Source of the DNA: Massilia terrae | GTDB taxonomy: Bacteria; Pseudomonadota; Gammaproteobacteria; Burkholderiales; Burkholderiaceae_D | Length of the DNA stretch: 64,000 nucleotides | Assembly (NCBI RefSeq): GCF_024753145.1 | Contig: NZ_JANUGU010000002.1 | Coordinates: 124,001-188,000 of the forward strand | Reading direction: 5' to 3' | Part shown: positions 45,161 to 53,904 of the stretch, one piece after another | How the letters are laid out: each line of letters starts with the position of its first letter | How positions within the stretch are numbered: position 1 is the stretch's first letter | Made by a program: the position numbers and the translations under genes | The notes under the pieces: model-generated | The model's database searches: none | What the model was told of the DNA's origin: nothing | What the model saw: the letters and a program-made list of their open reading frames with translations, nothing else

Positions 45161-45187
45161 CGCACATCCTTTCGTTGTAAGGAGCGG

Positions 45188-45193
45188 ATTATA
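45188..45193 (-). promoter_or_regulatory. -10 element of slyD
   Basis: Perfect TATAAT on the minus strand, 28 bases upstream of the slyD ATG, giving a leader of about 21 bases that includes the ribosome site. No good -35 is visible. Confidence 0.55.
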
Positions 45194-45228
45194 ACTCCAG
45201 CCCTGCTTTGCCTCCCGTCCAGCGACGT

Positions 45229-45234
45229 TATAAT
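45229..45234 (+). promoter_or_regulatory. -10 element of roxA, leaderless geometry
   Basis: Perfect TATAAT ending 6 bases before the roxA ATG. With the usual 6-7 base distance to the start site, transcription would begin at or beside the A of the ATG. A weak -35 (TTGCCT, 45208-45213) is 15 bases upstream. No Shine-Dalgarno sequence precedes the ATG. Confidence 0.5.
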
Positions 45235-45240
45235 TGCGGC

Positions 45241-46362
45241 ATGCAAAAAACACCGCTCCTCGGCGGCCTCACGCCCGCCCAATTCCTGCGCGACTACTGG
45301 CAGAAGAAACCGCTGCTGATCCGCCAGGCGATCCCCGGTTTCAAGCCGCTGCTCAAGTTCGAGCAGCTGGCCGCGCTGGCGCGCGCGAACCACGTCGAAT
45401 CGCGCCTGATCACGCATGCGGACGGCAGCTGGAACCTCCAGCACGGCCCGCTGTCCGATCTGCCTGCGCGCGAACAGCGCGAGTGGACCATGCTGGTGCA
45501 GGGTGTGAACCTGTACGACGAACGTGCCGACGCCCTGCTGCGCCAGTTCCGCTTCGTGCCGGACGCGCGCCTGGACGACCTGATGATCAGCTACGCCACC
45601 GATGGCGGCGGGGTCGGGCCGCACATGGATTCCTACGACGTGTTCCTGCTGCAGGCGCAGGGCACGCGGCGCTGGCGCATCTCGGCCCAGGAAGACCGCG
45701 AACTGGTCGACGGCCTGCCGCTGAAGATCCTGGCCAACTTCGAACCGGAAGACGAATACGTGCTGGAGCCGGGCGACATGCTGTACCTGCCGCCGCAGTA
45801 CTGCCACGACGGCATTGCCGAGGGCGAGTGCATGACCTATTCGATCGGCTTCCGGGTGCCGAACTTCCAGGAGATGGGCGAAGGCTTCCTGCAGTTCATG
45901 GCCGACTCGATCGAGCTGCCCGGCCTGTATGCGGACCCCGCGCTGAAGCCGGCCGACAAGCCGGCCGAGATCCCGCGCGACATGCTGGCCACCGTGGCCG
46001 ACCAGCTGAACAAGATTTGCTGGGACGAGGACGACGTCGCCATCTTCCTCGGCGAATACCTGTCCGAGCCGAAGCACAATGTGTTCTTCACGGCGCCGGC
46101 CAAGCCGCTGCCGCAGGGCCGCTTCTTCGAGAGCGCGGCCAAGCGCGGCGTCAAGCTGTCGCTGAAGACGCTGATGCTCTATCGCGGCAAGCACGTGTTC
46201 ATCAACGGCGAATCGTTCGAGACGGGGCGCGCCGACAAGGCGGTGCTGGCGCAGCTGGCCAACGACCGCAAACTGGATGGCGAGGCGCTGGCCGTGGCCA
46301 CCGAGGACGTGCGCGAAGCGATCTATACCTGGTACCACGACGGCTGGCTGGAGCTGGCCTGA
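45241..46362 (+). CDS. roxA: Ribosomal protein uL16 arginine hydroxylase (RoxA/YcfD)
   Basis: Fe(II)- and 2-oxoglutarate-dependent JmjC-type oxygenase that hydroxylates an arginine of ribosomal protein L16. The 373-residue protein shows iron ligands His128 and Asp130 in GVGPHMDSYDVFLLQ and His189 in LPPQYCHDGIAEG, close to the E. coli positions. The C-terminal winged-helix part is present (VREAIYTWYHDGWLEL). The ATG at 45241 gives MQKTPLLGGLTPAQFLRDY. It is followed after 11 bases by a small gene. Confidence 0.93.
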   Translation: MQKTPLLGGLTPAQFLRDYWQKKPLLIRQAIPGFKPLLKFEQLAALARANHVESRLITHADGSWNLQHGPLSDLPAREQREWTMLVQGVNLYDERADALLRQFRFVPDARLDDLMISYATDGGGVGPHMDSYDVFLLQAQGTRRWRISAQEDRELVDGLPLKILANFEPEDEYVLEPGDMLYLPPQYCHDGIAEGECMTYSIGFRVPNFQEMGEGFLQFMADSIELPGLYADPALKPADKPAEIPRDMLATVADQLNKICWDEDDVAIFLGEYLSEPKHNVFFTAPAKPLPQGRFFESAAKRGVKLSLKTLMLYRGKHVFINGESFETGRADKAVLAQLANDRKLDGEALAVATEDVREAIYTWYHDGWLELA

Positions 46363-46373
46363 GCGAGGAGGCG

Positions 46374-46853
46374 ATGAGCGATACGATCCTGCTACCGTTT
46401 TCCTCGCGCGCCGATTGCCAGGCGCAGTTCGCCGCGGTGCTGGCGCGGGCCAGGTCGACGCTGCAGCTGTTCGATCCCGACTGCGCCATCTTCCCGCTCG
46501 GCGACAGCAGCACTGACGCCGCGCTGCGCGCCGTCCTGGCCGGCGGCGGCAGGCTGCAGCTGGCGGTGCATACCACCAGTTACATCGAGCGCCACTATCC
46601 GCGCTTCCTGCGCCTGCTGCGCGACTATGCGCACCGCATCGAATGCCGCGTCACCAGCCGTTCGCTCCACCAATTGACCGATTCTTTTTGTGTCGCGGAC
46701 GGGATCCACATCGTGCGCCGCTTCCATAGCGAGCACTTCCGCGGCGAGGCCGCGTTCGACGCGCCGGAGGCCACCGAGCTCCCCTTGGAGCGTTTCGCAG
46801 CGATCTGGGAGGAGTCAAATGTTGCACTGCACACAAGCACTACAGGCCTCTGA
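46374..46853 (+). CDS. Conserved hypothetical protein downstream of roxA
   Basis: A 159-residue cytoplasmic protein starting MSDTILLPFSSRADCQAQF, with the excellent ribosome site GAGGAGG. The segment ALARARSTLQLFDPDCAIFP-type, followed by IHIVRRFHSEHFRGEAAFDA, suggests a small alpha/beta fold with some resemblance to phospholipase-D-like domains, but no HKD motif is present. It probably forms an operon with roxA (11-base gap). Function unknown. Confidence 0.8.
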   Translation: MSDTILLPFSSRADCQAQFAAVLARARSTLQLFDPDCAIFPLGDSSTDAALRAVLAGGGRLQLAVHTTSYIERHYPRFLRLLRDYAHRIECRVTSRSLHQLTDSFCVADGIHIVRRFHSEHFRGEAAFDAPEATELPLERFAAIWEESNVALHTSTTGL

Positions 46854-46953
46854 GTAAGCGGTTTCTTTTTCCGCACCGCATCGTTGGTAGCATCTTGTAA
46901 CAATATGAACGTTGCAAGGCCACCAAAGAGGCGCACACTTGTATTTTTCCCTA

Positions 46954-46980
46954 TTGCGATTCAGTAAATTTGGTTATAAC
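46954..46980 (+). promoter_or_regulatory. Possible promoter of the Ala-rich lipoprotein gene
   Basis: TTGCGA (46954-46959) and TATAAC (46975-46980) with a 15-base spacer, in an AT-rich island 142 bases before the lipoprotein start. This implies a long leader with no recognised RNA element. Confidence 0.3.
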
Positions 46981-47122
46981 ATATCCTGTTAGGAACGTTT
47001 CGTTGTCTGTCAGGCACTACTCAGCGTTTTGAAAGCCTTCGAAATTCCTGACGAGCGATAATTACCGGTAATTATTCATCGCACCAAGAAGTACTTACTT
47101 TTGAATTAATTAAGGAAAACCC

Positions 47123-47377
47123 ATGAAAAAATCCCTGCTGATCGTCTCCCTGATGGCTGTTGCCCTGGCTGCTTGCTCGAAGAAAGAAGAAGCTCCGGCC
47201 GCTGCTCCGGCACCGGTGGTTGAGTCGGCACCGGCTCCGGCTGCTGCTCCGGCTGACGCTGCTGCTCCGGCCGCTTCGGCTGCTGCTGACGCTGCTGCTG
47301 CCGCTTCGGCTGCTGCTTCGGCTGCTTCGGAAGCCGCTTCGGCTGCTGCTGCTGCTGCTCCGGCTGCTTCGAAGTAA
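47123..47377 (+). CDS. Alanine-rich small lipoprotein
   Basis: An 84-residue protein with a clear lipoprotein signal (MKKSLLIVSLMAVALAACSKK, lipidated Cys18). The mature part is almost only Ala, Pro and Ser with a few acidic residues: first AP repeats, then AAS/AAD repeats. GCTGCT and GCTTCG codon runs are T-ending and differ from the GC-ending usage of neighbours. This may reflect high expression or a repeat-driven origin. Likely anchored in a membrane and extended into the periplasm. A strong terminator follows 20 bases after the stop. Confidence 0.85.
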   Translation: MKKSLLIVSLMAVALAACSKKEEAPAAAPAPVVESAPAPAAAPADAAAPAASAAADAAAAASAAASAASEAASAAAAAAPAASK

Positions 47378-47396
47378 TCAGTTTTTCCTGATTAAG

Positions 47397-47424
47397 AAAA
47401 CCGGCCTGCGGGCCGGTTTTTTTT
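47397..47424 (+). terminator. Strong intrinsic terminator
   Basis: AAAACCGGCC-TGCG-GGCCGGTTTT followed by four more T residues (eight T in a row): a textbook rho-independent terminator for the lipoprotein gene. Confidence 0.95.
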
Positions 47425-47460
47425 CGCCTGTACTCCGGCCGCTGCTGAAAGAAGAAGGAA

Positions 47461-47568
47461 GGTCATTCCCGCGAACGCGGGAATCCCATTTCTCCGAGCG
47501 GAGCGGCAACAGCAAGCGCCCGTAATCCGCACACAAAATAGGGTCCCCCGCGTCCGCGGGGACGACGT
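47461..47568. repeat. Inverted pair of REP hairpins
   Basis: ATTCCCGC/GCGGGAAT (47465-47484) and a GTCCCCCGC/GCGGGGAC unit (47543-47563), heads inward. The outer flank of the second unit runs into the bamC terminator arm. Confidence 0.75.
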
Positions 47569-47620
47569 GCAGGCAATAAAAAACCGGCCACCAGGGCCGG
47601 TTTTTATTGCCTGCACGTCG
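47563..47620 (-). terminator. bamC terminator with extended inverted repeat
   Basis: Arms of 27 and 26 bases (47563-47589 and 47595-47620), identical except for one extra A, around a 5-nt loop. The core AAAAAACCGGCC/GGCCGGTTTTT gives T-runs on both strands, so it can end transcription both ways. The outer part repeats the GACGTGCAGG flank of the neighbouring REP unit. Confidence 0.88.
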
Positions 47621-47621
47621 C

Positions 47622-48746
47622 TTATTTCAGCTCGTCGTTCAGGATCTTGAGGATCTTGGCGCCGGTCGGGGTGGTCACAGGCTTGCCGTCGTTGGTCTGC
47701 ACCGTGACCTCGCTGGCGTTGGTCGTGCCCTTGACCAGCACGCGGTAGCGCTGCGCTTCCTTCTCCTTGTCGTCGTTGCCGAAGGAGAGCAGCTTGGCGA
47801 AGAAGCCTTTCTTGTCGGCCGCGTCCGGATCGACGTAGCGCACGAAGTAGATGCCCTGCACGCGGTCGCGGTCTTCGACGGTGAAGCCGACGCGGTCCAG
47901 CGCCAGGCCGACACGGCGCCAGGCGCGGTCGAAGCCCTCGTCCACTTCCACCTTGTCGCCCGCCAGCTTGGCGTGCTGCGGCTGCGCCACGGCGTTGTCG
48001 ACGATGGTCTCGGCGCCCTTGGCGTTGGTGCTGCCGGTCAGGCGCGCCATCAGGCGGGCCACGAACATCGATTCCAGCGAAGGATCGTTGGCGCGCGTGG
48101 TCCAGTGGCCGGCGCCGTCCTTGTCGACGACTTCCTCGGCGCCGCGGTGGATGATGAAGATGTCGGTGCTGCCGTCCGGATTGCGCTCCAGGCGGGTGCG
48201 GTACTTGTCACGCTCGCCGGTGGAATAGGCAAAGTCGATCACCTTGCCGATGGTGCGGCGGATGAAGTCCTGCGGGATCTTGGCGCGGTTCTCGGCCCAG
48301 TTGGTTTCCATGGTGCCGGCCGCGGCGTTCTCGGTTTCGACCGTGAAGCCGGAGTCATGCCAGAATTCCTTCAGCTGCGGCCACAGCTGCTCCGGGGTCT
48401 CCTTGACCACCAGCCAGCGCTGGTTGCCGGCGCGCTCGATGCGCACCTTGTCGTTCGACACCGGGGCCACCTGCTCGCCGGTGACGGCGGTGCCCGGGCC
48501 CTGCTGCTGCATGCCGGACGCGGTGGCGACGCCACGGCCATCCGGGATGGCGTAACGATTGTCCTTTTGCAGCTGGGTCAGGTCCGGCGGGATGTCCAGC
48601 GGCGGCGCCTTGGTGGCGGCCCGGTAGTCCACCTTGTCCGACTCGAACACGGTGGTGCAGGCAGCCAGGCTCATCGCGATGGCGGACAGCGCCAGCGCGC
48701 GCACTGCGGGGTGGGAGGCCAGGGGCTTGATCTTTCGAATAGTCAT
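47622..48746 (-). CDS. bamC: Outer membrane assembly lipoprotein BamC
   Basis: Lipoprotein subunit of the beta-barrel assembly machine. The 374-residue protein has a signal with lipobox SLAAC (Cys30), the N-terminal BamD-binding segment (VDYRAATKAPPLDIPPDLTQ), and two helix-grip domains (about 100-220 and 260-370, for example LWPQLKEFWHDSGFTVET and RAWRRVGLALDRVGFTVEDR). It lies 28 bases downstream of dapA, the same order as dapA-nlpB in E. coli. Confidence 0.93.
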   Translation of the reverse strand: MTIRKIKPLASHPAVRALALSAIAMSLAACTTVFESDKVDYRAATKAPPLDIPPDLTQLQKDNRYAIPDGRGVATASGMQQQGPGTAVTGEQVAPVSNDKVRIERAGNQRWLVVKETPEQLWPQLKEFWHDSGFTVETENAAAGTMETNWAENRAKIPQDFIRRTIGKVIDFAYSTGERDKYRTRLERNPDGSTDIFIIHRGAEEVVDKDGAGHWTTRANDPSLESMFVARLMARLTGSTNAKGAETIVDNAVAQPQHAKLAGDKVEVDEGFDRAWRRVGLALDRVGFTVEDRDRVQGIYFVRYVDPDAADKKGFFAKLLSFGNDDKEKEAQRYRVLVKGTTNASEVTVQTNDGKPVTTPTGAKILKILNDELK

Positions 48747-48774
48747 ATCGTTACACGGTTGTGAACCCGAGGGC

Positions 48775-49659
48775 TCAGGACTTCAGGGAAACGCCGGCTT
48801 CGCGCAAGGCGCCGCGCACCGTTTCGTGGAACTGCGCCGACAGCGGCGCCAGCGGCAGGCGCAAACCGGCCGGCATCAGGCCCATTTCTGCCAGTGCCCA
48901 CTTGACCGGAACCGGGTTCGGCTCAACGAAGAGCTTCGAGTTCAGGCCCAGCAGGCGGTTGTTGATCTCGACCGCACGGGCGATGTTGCCGTCCATCGCC
49001 GCCACGCACATATCGTGCATGTCACGCGGCGCCACGTTGGCGGTGACCGAGATGTTGCCGGCGCCGCCGCACAGCATCAGCGCCAGCGCCGTTGCATCGT
49101 CGCCCGAATAGACCGCAAAGTCCTTCGGCACGGCCTTGAGCAGTTCGAGGCCGCGGCCGATGTTGCCGGTGGCGTCCTTGAGGCCGACGATGTTCTCGAT
49201 CGGCGCCAGGCGCAGCACGGTCTCGTTGCTCATGTCGGCCACGGTCCGGCCCGGCACGTTGTACAGGATTACCGGCAGGTCGACCGCTTCCGCGATCGCC
49301 CTGAAGTGGCGGTACATGCCTTCCTGGGTCGGACGGTTGTAGTACGGGACCACCTGCAGCGAGGCGTCGGCGCCGACTTCCTTGGCGTGGCGGGTGAGCG
49401 CGATCGCTTCGGCGGTCGAATTGCCGCCGGTGCCGGCGATCACGGGGATGCGGCCGGCGGCATGGTCCACCGCCAGCTTGATCATTTCGCCGTGTTCTTC
49501 CGGGCTCAAGGTCGCCGATTCGCCGGTGGTGCCGACGATCACGATCGCGTCAGTGCCTTCCGCGACGTGCCAGTCAATCAGCTTGCGCAGCGAGTCCCGG
49601 TCCAGACTGCCGTCTTCGAACATCGGGGTGACGATGGCTACAATGCTACCCTTAATCAT
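48775..49659 (-). CDS. dapA: 4-hydroxy-tetrahydrodipicolinate synthase
   Basis: Condenses pyruvate with aspartate semialdehyde (product of Asd, encoded at about 2 kb) in the lysine/diaminopimelate pathway. The 294-residue TIM-barrel protein starts [19 protein letters not shown], has [14 protein letters not shown], the tyrosine in [11 protein letters not shown] and the Schiff-base lysine in [14 protein letters not shown] at 49659 is used; the TTG two codons earlier is less likely. No strong Shine-Dalgarno sequence is visible. Confidence 0.97.
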   Translation of the reverse strand: MIKGSIVAIVTPMFEDGSLDRDSLRKLIDWHVAEGTDAIVIVGTTGESATLSPEEHGEMIKLAVDHAAGRIPVIAGTGGNSTAEAIALTRHAKEVGADASLQVVPYYNRPTQEGMYRHFRAIAEAVDLPVILYNVPGRTVADMSNETVLRLAPIENIVGLKDATGNIGRGLELLKAVPKDFAVYSGDDATALALMLCGGAGNISVTANVAPRDMHDMCVAAMDGNIARAVEINNRLLGLNSKLFVEPNPVPVKWALAEMGLMPAGLRLPLAPLSAQFHETVRGALREAGVSLKS

Positions 49660-49720
49660 ATTCAATGGAACGTGCCGAGAAATAAAAGTTTGATTGTAGC
49701 GGATAGCCTGCCGTTATGGG

Positions 49721-50281
49721 TCATTCCTGACCAGATAAATGGCCGAGCTCCGCCCCTGAAAATGCATATGCCGGGCCGGCCGCGCACAGGCGCTGCACCA
49801 TGGCCGGCCTGGGCCGCTGCACGCGGCCGTCCTCGAAAGCGATCACTTGCAGGCCGGCCGCGCGGGCCAGTTCCAGCAGTTCGCCGCGGCCCAGCAGGAA
49901 GCTTGGATTCGCGGGCTTGCCGAATGTTTCATTACCGATGGCGAAGGTTTCGTAAACCAGTACGCCACCGGGCGCCAGCGACGCCATCAGGGCCGGCATC
50001 AAGGGCCGGTGCAGGTAGTTGGTGACCACGATGCCGGCGAAGCGGCCCGCCGCAAACGGCCAGCGGGCGCCCTCGGCCTCGAGGTCGTATTCCATCGTGT
50101 CGATGCCGGGACCGCGGGTGGCGGCCAGCGCGGCCGGATCGCGGTCCAGCGCCAGCACCGGGTGGCCCAGCGCCGCGCACAGGCGCGCGTGACGGCCGCT
50201 GCCGCAGGCCAGGTCGAGCACCTCCCCTGCCGGTAGCAGCGGCGCGCAGCGGCGCACCCAGTTCGACGGCATGTCCATCAT
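49721..50281 (-). CDS. SAM-dependent methyltransferase, class I
   Basis: A 186-residue protein with the SAM-binding motif EVLDLACGSGRHARLCAALG and acidic residue in PVLALDRDPAAL. It also has the post-motif segment APGGVLVYETFAIGNETFGK, which resembles TehB-like small methyltransferases. The substrate is not evident. Starts at 50281, 50278 or 50272 are possible; all avoid the trpS stop at 50295. Last gene of the leftward run rnm-htpX-YciO-M50-trpS. Confidence 0.82.
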   Translation of the reverse strand: MMDMPSNWVRRCAPLLPAGEVLDLACGSGRHARLCAALGHPVLALDRDPAALAATRGPGIDTMEYDLEAEGARWPFAAGRFAGIVVTNYLHRPLMPALMASLAPGGVLVYETFAIGNETFGKPANPSFLLGRGELLELARAAGLQVIAFEDGRVQRPRPAMVQRLCAAGPAYAFSGAELGHLSGQE

Positions 50282-50294
50282 CAGGTGTAGAGGA

Positions 50295-51497
50295 TCAGGT
50301 ATAAGACAAGCCCATGGTGTCGCGCACGTCGCGCATGGTTTCCTGCGCCAGCTTGCGGGCCTTGTCGCAGCCGTCGGCGACGATGGCGCGCACCAGCGAG
50401 GGGTCGTCCAGGTACTGCTGGGCCCGCTCACGCATCGGCTCCTGCTCGGCCAGCACGGCGTCCACGACCGGCTGCTTGCATTCGAGGCAGCCGATGCCGG
50501 CGCTGGTGCAGCCCTGCATCACCCAGTCCCTGGTCGGCTGGTCCGAATACACCTGGTGCAGCTGGAACACCGGGCATTTCAGCGGATTGCCCGGATCGCT
50601 GCGGCGCACGCGCGCCGGATCGGTCGGCATGGTGCGGATCTTCTTGGTGACCGAGTCGCGGTCCTCGCGCAGCGTGATCGCGTTGCCATAGCTCTTGGAC
50701 ATCTTGCGGCCGTCCAGGCCTGGCAGGCGCGAGGCCTCGGTCAGCTTGACCTGGGGCTCGACCAGGATGATCTTGCGGCTGCCTTCGAGGTAGCCGAACA
50801 GGCGCTCGCGGTCGATGTTCGACAGGCTGCCGGACTCGTCCAGCATGGCCTGGGCCTGCTCCAGCGCTTCCCCGTTGCCGTCCTGCTGGAAGGCGGTGCG
50901 CAGCTCGGCGTACAGCTTGGCGCGCTTGCTGCCCAGCTTCTTGACCGCTTCCAGCGCCTTTTCCTCGAAGCCCGGCTCCTTGCCGTACAGGTGGTTAAAG
51001 CGGCGCGCGATCTCGCGCATCATCTCGATGTGCGGGATCTGGTCCTCGCCCACCGGCACCTGGGTGGCGCGGTAGATCAGCACGTCGGCGGCCTGCAGCA
51101 GCGGGTAGCCGAGGAAGCCGTAGGTGGCGAGGTCGCGGTTGGACAGGTTCTCGATCTGGTCCTTGTAGGTCGGCACCCGCTCCAGCCAGCCGAGCGGCGT
51201 GGCCATCGACAGCAGCAGGTGCAGCTCGGCATGCTCGGGCACGCGCGACTGAATGAAGATGGTCGACTGCGACGGATCGATGCCGGCGGCCAGCCAGTCG
51301 ATCACCATGTCCCAGGTGCTCTTCTCGATGATCGAGGGGTCGTCGTAGTGGGTGGTCAGCGCGTGCCAGTCGGCGACGAAGAACAGGCAAGGCAGTTCGG
51401 ACTGCATCTTGATCCAGTTCTTGAGGGCGCCGTGGTAGTGGCCAAGGTGCATCGCGCCCGTGGGGCGCATACCGGATACGACACGTTCGGGATACAT
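50295..51497 (-). CDS. trpS: Tryptophan-tRNA ligase
   Basis: Class I aminoacyl-tRNA synthetase charging tRNA-Trp. The 400-residue protein has the HIGH-equivalent in GAMHLGHYHGAL and the KMSKS loop in DGRKMSKSYGNAI. It is longer than the E. coli enzyme (334 residues), as in other betaproteobacteria. It starts 4 bases after the M50 protease stop. Confidence 0.96.
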   Translation of the reverse strand: MYPERVVSGMRPTGAMHLGHYHGALKNWIKMQSELPCLFFVADWHALTTHYDDPSIIEKSTWDMVIDWLAAGIDPSQSTIFIQSRVPEHAELHLLLSMATPLGWLERVPTYKDQIENLSNRDLATYGFLGYPLLQAADVLIYRATQVPVGEDQIPHIEMMREIARRFNHLYGKEPGFEEKALEAVKKLGSKRAKLYAELRTAFQQDGNGEALEQAQAMLDESGSLSNIDRERLFGYLEGSRKIILVEPQVKLTEASRLPGLDGRKMSKSYGNAITLREDRDSVTKKIRTMPTDPARVRRSDPGNPLKCPVFQLHQVYSDQPTRDWVMQGCTSAGIGCLECKQPVVDAVLAEQEPMRERAQQYLDDPSLVRAIVADGCDKARKLAQETMRDVRDTMGLSYT

Positions 51498-51501
51498 GTT
51501 G

Positions 51502-52161
51502 TCAGCTCAGGAATAGTTGTAATGGGCGGGTCAGCAGGTTGATCAGCACGAAGGCATACTGCGACAGGTTGATGACCCAGAAATCGATCAGGTGCGTCAG
51601 CAGCAAGGCCATCACGATGAAGAAGCCATAGGGCTCGATCTGCGCGTACTGGTAGCCCATGCGCGGCGGCAGCAGGCTGGTCAGCACGCGGCCACCGTCG
51701 AGCGGCGGGATGGGGATCAGGTTGAAGGCGAACAGCAGCAGGTTGACCTTGATGCCGGCCACCGACATTTCATAGACGAAGCCGTCGGGGCCGCCGTAGT
51801 TGGACGAGAACAGGCCGAGGATCAGCCAGCCCAGCGCCATCAGGAAATTCATGGCCGGGCCGGCGAAGGCGACGAAGGCCGATTGCTTGCGCGGGTTGCG
51901 CAGGTTGCCGAAATTAACCGGCACCGGACGCGCGTAGCCGAACACCATCTGGCCGTGGCTGACCAGGTAGAGCAGCAGCGGCAGGAGGACGGTGCCGAAG
52001 GGGTCGATGTGCTTGAACGGGTCCATGCTGACGCGCCCGGCGATGTAGGCGGTCTTGTCGCCGAAGTACTTGGCGACGTAGCCGTGGGCGGCCTCGTGCA
52101 GCGTGATCGCGAAAAGAACGGGCAGTGCATAGACTGCAATGGTGCGTATGAGTTCATCCAT
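51502..52161 (-). CDS. Site-2 protease family (M50) membrane metalloprotease
   Basis: A 219-residue polytopic protein with the zinc motif HEAAH (His22, Glu23, His26) in the first helix and the third ligand in NLIPIPPLDGGRVLTSLL, plus four to five further hydrophobic segments. It belongs to the small YwhC-like group without a PDZ domain. Substrate unknown; such enzymes cut membrane-embedded anchors. Confidence 0.9.
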   Translation of the reverse strand: MDELIRTIAVYALPVLFAITLHEAAHGYVAKYFGDKTAYIAGRVSMDPFKHIDPFGTVLLPLLLYLVSHGQMVFGYARPVPVNFGNLRNPRKQSAFVAFAGPAMNFLMALGWLILGLFSSNYGGPDGFVYEMSVAGIKVNLLLFAFNLIPIPPLDGGRVLTSLLPPRMGYQYAQIEPYGFFIVMALLLTHLIDFWVINLSQYAFVLINLLTRPLQLFLS

Positions 52162-52206
52162 AAGCGGGGATTCTATCAGAGGCGGGCAGCGTGGCCTAAG
52201 AGATAC

Positions 52207-52291
52207 CGTCGCCCCCGCGCAGGCGGGGGGCCATGCTGAGTTTGCAGTTACGCGGCTTGTCTATGGCCCCCCTGCGCGGGGACGACGGTTT
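52207..52291. repeat. Inverted pair of REP units, second degenerate
   Basis: CCCCCGC/GCGGGGG (52212-52229) with head GCCATGCTGAG, facing a decayed unit (GTCTATGGCCCCCC, then GCGCGGGGACGACGG). It lies in the gap between the YciO-type and M50 genes. Confidence 0.7.
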
Positions 52292-52301
52292 TAGGGCTAA
52301 C

Positions 52302-52925
52302 TCAGATACCGAACGCGGCGGCATCGCCCCTGCCCTGGCGCAGCAGCACGGGTTCGTCGCCGGTCAGGTCGACGATGGTGGTGGGCTCCAGGGTGCCGGC
52401 GCCGCCGTCGATCACGAGGTCGATCTGCTTGCCGACGCGCGCCATCACTTCGTCCGGATCGGACAGCATGTGCTCGTCGCCTGGCAGTTGCATCGTGGTG
52501 CCGATGATCGGCTCGCCCAGCTCTTCCAGCAGCGCCAGCATGATGCGGTTTTCCGGCACCCGCAGGCCGATGGTCTTGCGCGAAGGGTGCGACAGGCGGC
52601 GCGGCACCTCGCGCGTCGCCTCCAGGATCACCGTGTAGGGTCCCGGCGTGGTGGCCTTCAGCAGGCGGTACTGGGTGTTGTCGACGCGGGCGTACTGGGC
52701 GATTTCGGACAGGTCGCGCACCAGCAAGGTCAGGTGGTGCTTCTCGTCGACGCCGCGGATCTGGCGGATGCGCTCGACCGCGGACTTGTCGTCGAGCCGG
52801 CAGACCAGGGCGTAGGCGGAGTCGGTGGGGGCGGCCACGATGCCGCCCTTGCGGATGATGTCCGCGGCCTGGCGCACCAGGCGCGGCTGCGGATTGTCGG
52901 GGTGGATCTGGAAGTGCTGGCTCAT
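52302..52925 (-). CDS. Sua5/YciO/YrdC family protein
   Basis: A 207-residue protein of the family that includes L-threonylcarbamoyladenylate synthase (tRNA t6A modification). It shows PTDSAYALVCRLDDKSAV and HHLTLLVRDLSEIAQYA, then TPGPYTVILEATREVPRR, LRVPENRIMLALLEELG and IIGTTMQLPG. The sequence fits the YciO branch rather than the essential TsaC/TsaC2 branch, so its activity is less certain. It starts 13 bases after htpX. Confidence 0.88.
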   Translation of the reverse strand: MSQHFQIHPDNPQPRLVRQAADIIRKGGIVAAPTDSAYALVCRLDDKSAVERIRQIRGVDEKHHLTLLVRDLSEIAQYARVDNTQYRLLKATTPGPYTVILEATREVPRRLSHPSRKTIGLRVPENRIMLALLEELGEPIIGTTMQLPGDEHMLSDPDEVMARVGKQIDLVIDGGAGTLEPTTIVDLTGDEPVLLRQGRGDAAAFGI

Positions 52926-52938
52926 GCAATTCTAAAAG

Positions 52939-53820
52939 TTAGCCGCGCAGCTGCTGCAGCGCGGCGATCCGTTCCTCCAGCGGCGGATGGCTGGCGAACA
53001 GCGCGCCCCAGCCGCTGCCGCCGCCGGAGATGCCGAAGGCCTGCATCGACTGCGGCAGGCCATCGCCCTGCATCTGGCCCAGGCGCGCCAGTGCGTGCTG
53101 CATCGGCAAGGTGCTGTTCAAGAGGCGGGCCGAGCCGGCGTCGGCGCGGAATTCGCGCCAGCGCGAGAACCAGGCCACGATCATCGAGGCGACGATGCCG
53201 AACACGATTTCGCACACGAACACGCTGATCATGTAGCCGATGCCGGGGCCGCGGCGCTCGCTGTCGTTGTTGCGCAAGAGGACCTGGTCGACGAAGAAGC
53301 CTACCACGCGCGACAAAAACACGACGAACGTGTTGACCACGCCCTGGATCAGGGTCAGGGTGACCATGTCGCCATTGGCCACGTGCGAGATTTCATGGCC
53401 GAGCACGGCCTCGATTTCTTCGTGGTTCATGCCGCTCAGCAGGCCCGTGGACACGGCCACCAGGGCCGAGTTCTTGAAGGCGCCGGTGGCGAAAGCGTTC
53501 GGCTCGCCGTCGTACACGGCCACTTCCGGCATGCCGATGCCGGCGCGGTTGGCCAGGCTCTGCACCGTATTCACCAGCCACAGCTCGGTCGAGTTGGCGG
53601 GCTGGGTGATGACGCGGGCGCCGGTCGACCACTTGGCCATCAGCTTGCTCATCAGCAGGGAAATGATCGATCCGGTGAAGCCCACCACGACCGAGAACAC
53701 CAGCAGCGCCGTCATGTTGTTCGGCCCCACCGCGCGGCCGACGCCGAGCAGGTTGAGGACGATGGTCAACACCAGCACCACGGCAAGATTGGTCGCGAGG
53801 AACAGGATGATGCGTTTCAT
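52939..53820 (-). CDS. htpX: Zinc metalloprotease HtpX
   Basis: Inner-membrane heat-shock protease for misfolded membrane proteins. The 293-residue protein has two N-terminal helices ([40 protein letters not shown]), the zinc motif [13 protein letters not shown], two more helices, and the third ligand in [14 protein letters not shown]. Good ribosome site GGAGG upstream of 53820. It lies 84 bases downstream of rnm. Confidence 0.96.
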   Translation of the reverse strand: MKRIILFLATNLAVVLVLTIVLNLLGVGRAVGPNNMTALLVFSVVVGFTGSIISLLMSKLMAKWSTGARVITQPANSTELWLVNTVQSLANRAGIGMPEVAVYDGEPNAFATGAFKNSALVAVSTGLLSGMNHEEIEAVLGHEISHVANGDMVTLTLIQGVVNTFVVFLSRVVGFFVDQVLLRNNDSERRGPGIGYMISVFVCEIVFGIVASMIVAWFSRWREFRADAGSARLLNSTLPMQHALARLGQMQGDGLPQSMQAFGISGGGSGWGALFASHPPLEERIAALQQLRG

Positions 53821-53904
53821 GGAGGCCTCCGGGCCGTCGTATTAACAGGCCGCTAAGATACGGCTGCCCTATGGAAAATTCAAGGGCTCAGCCTTAACGC
53901 GGGC

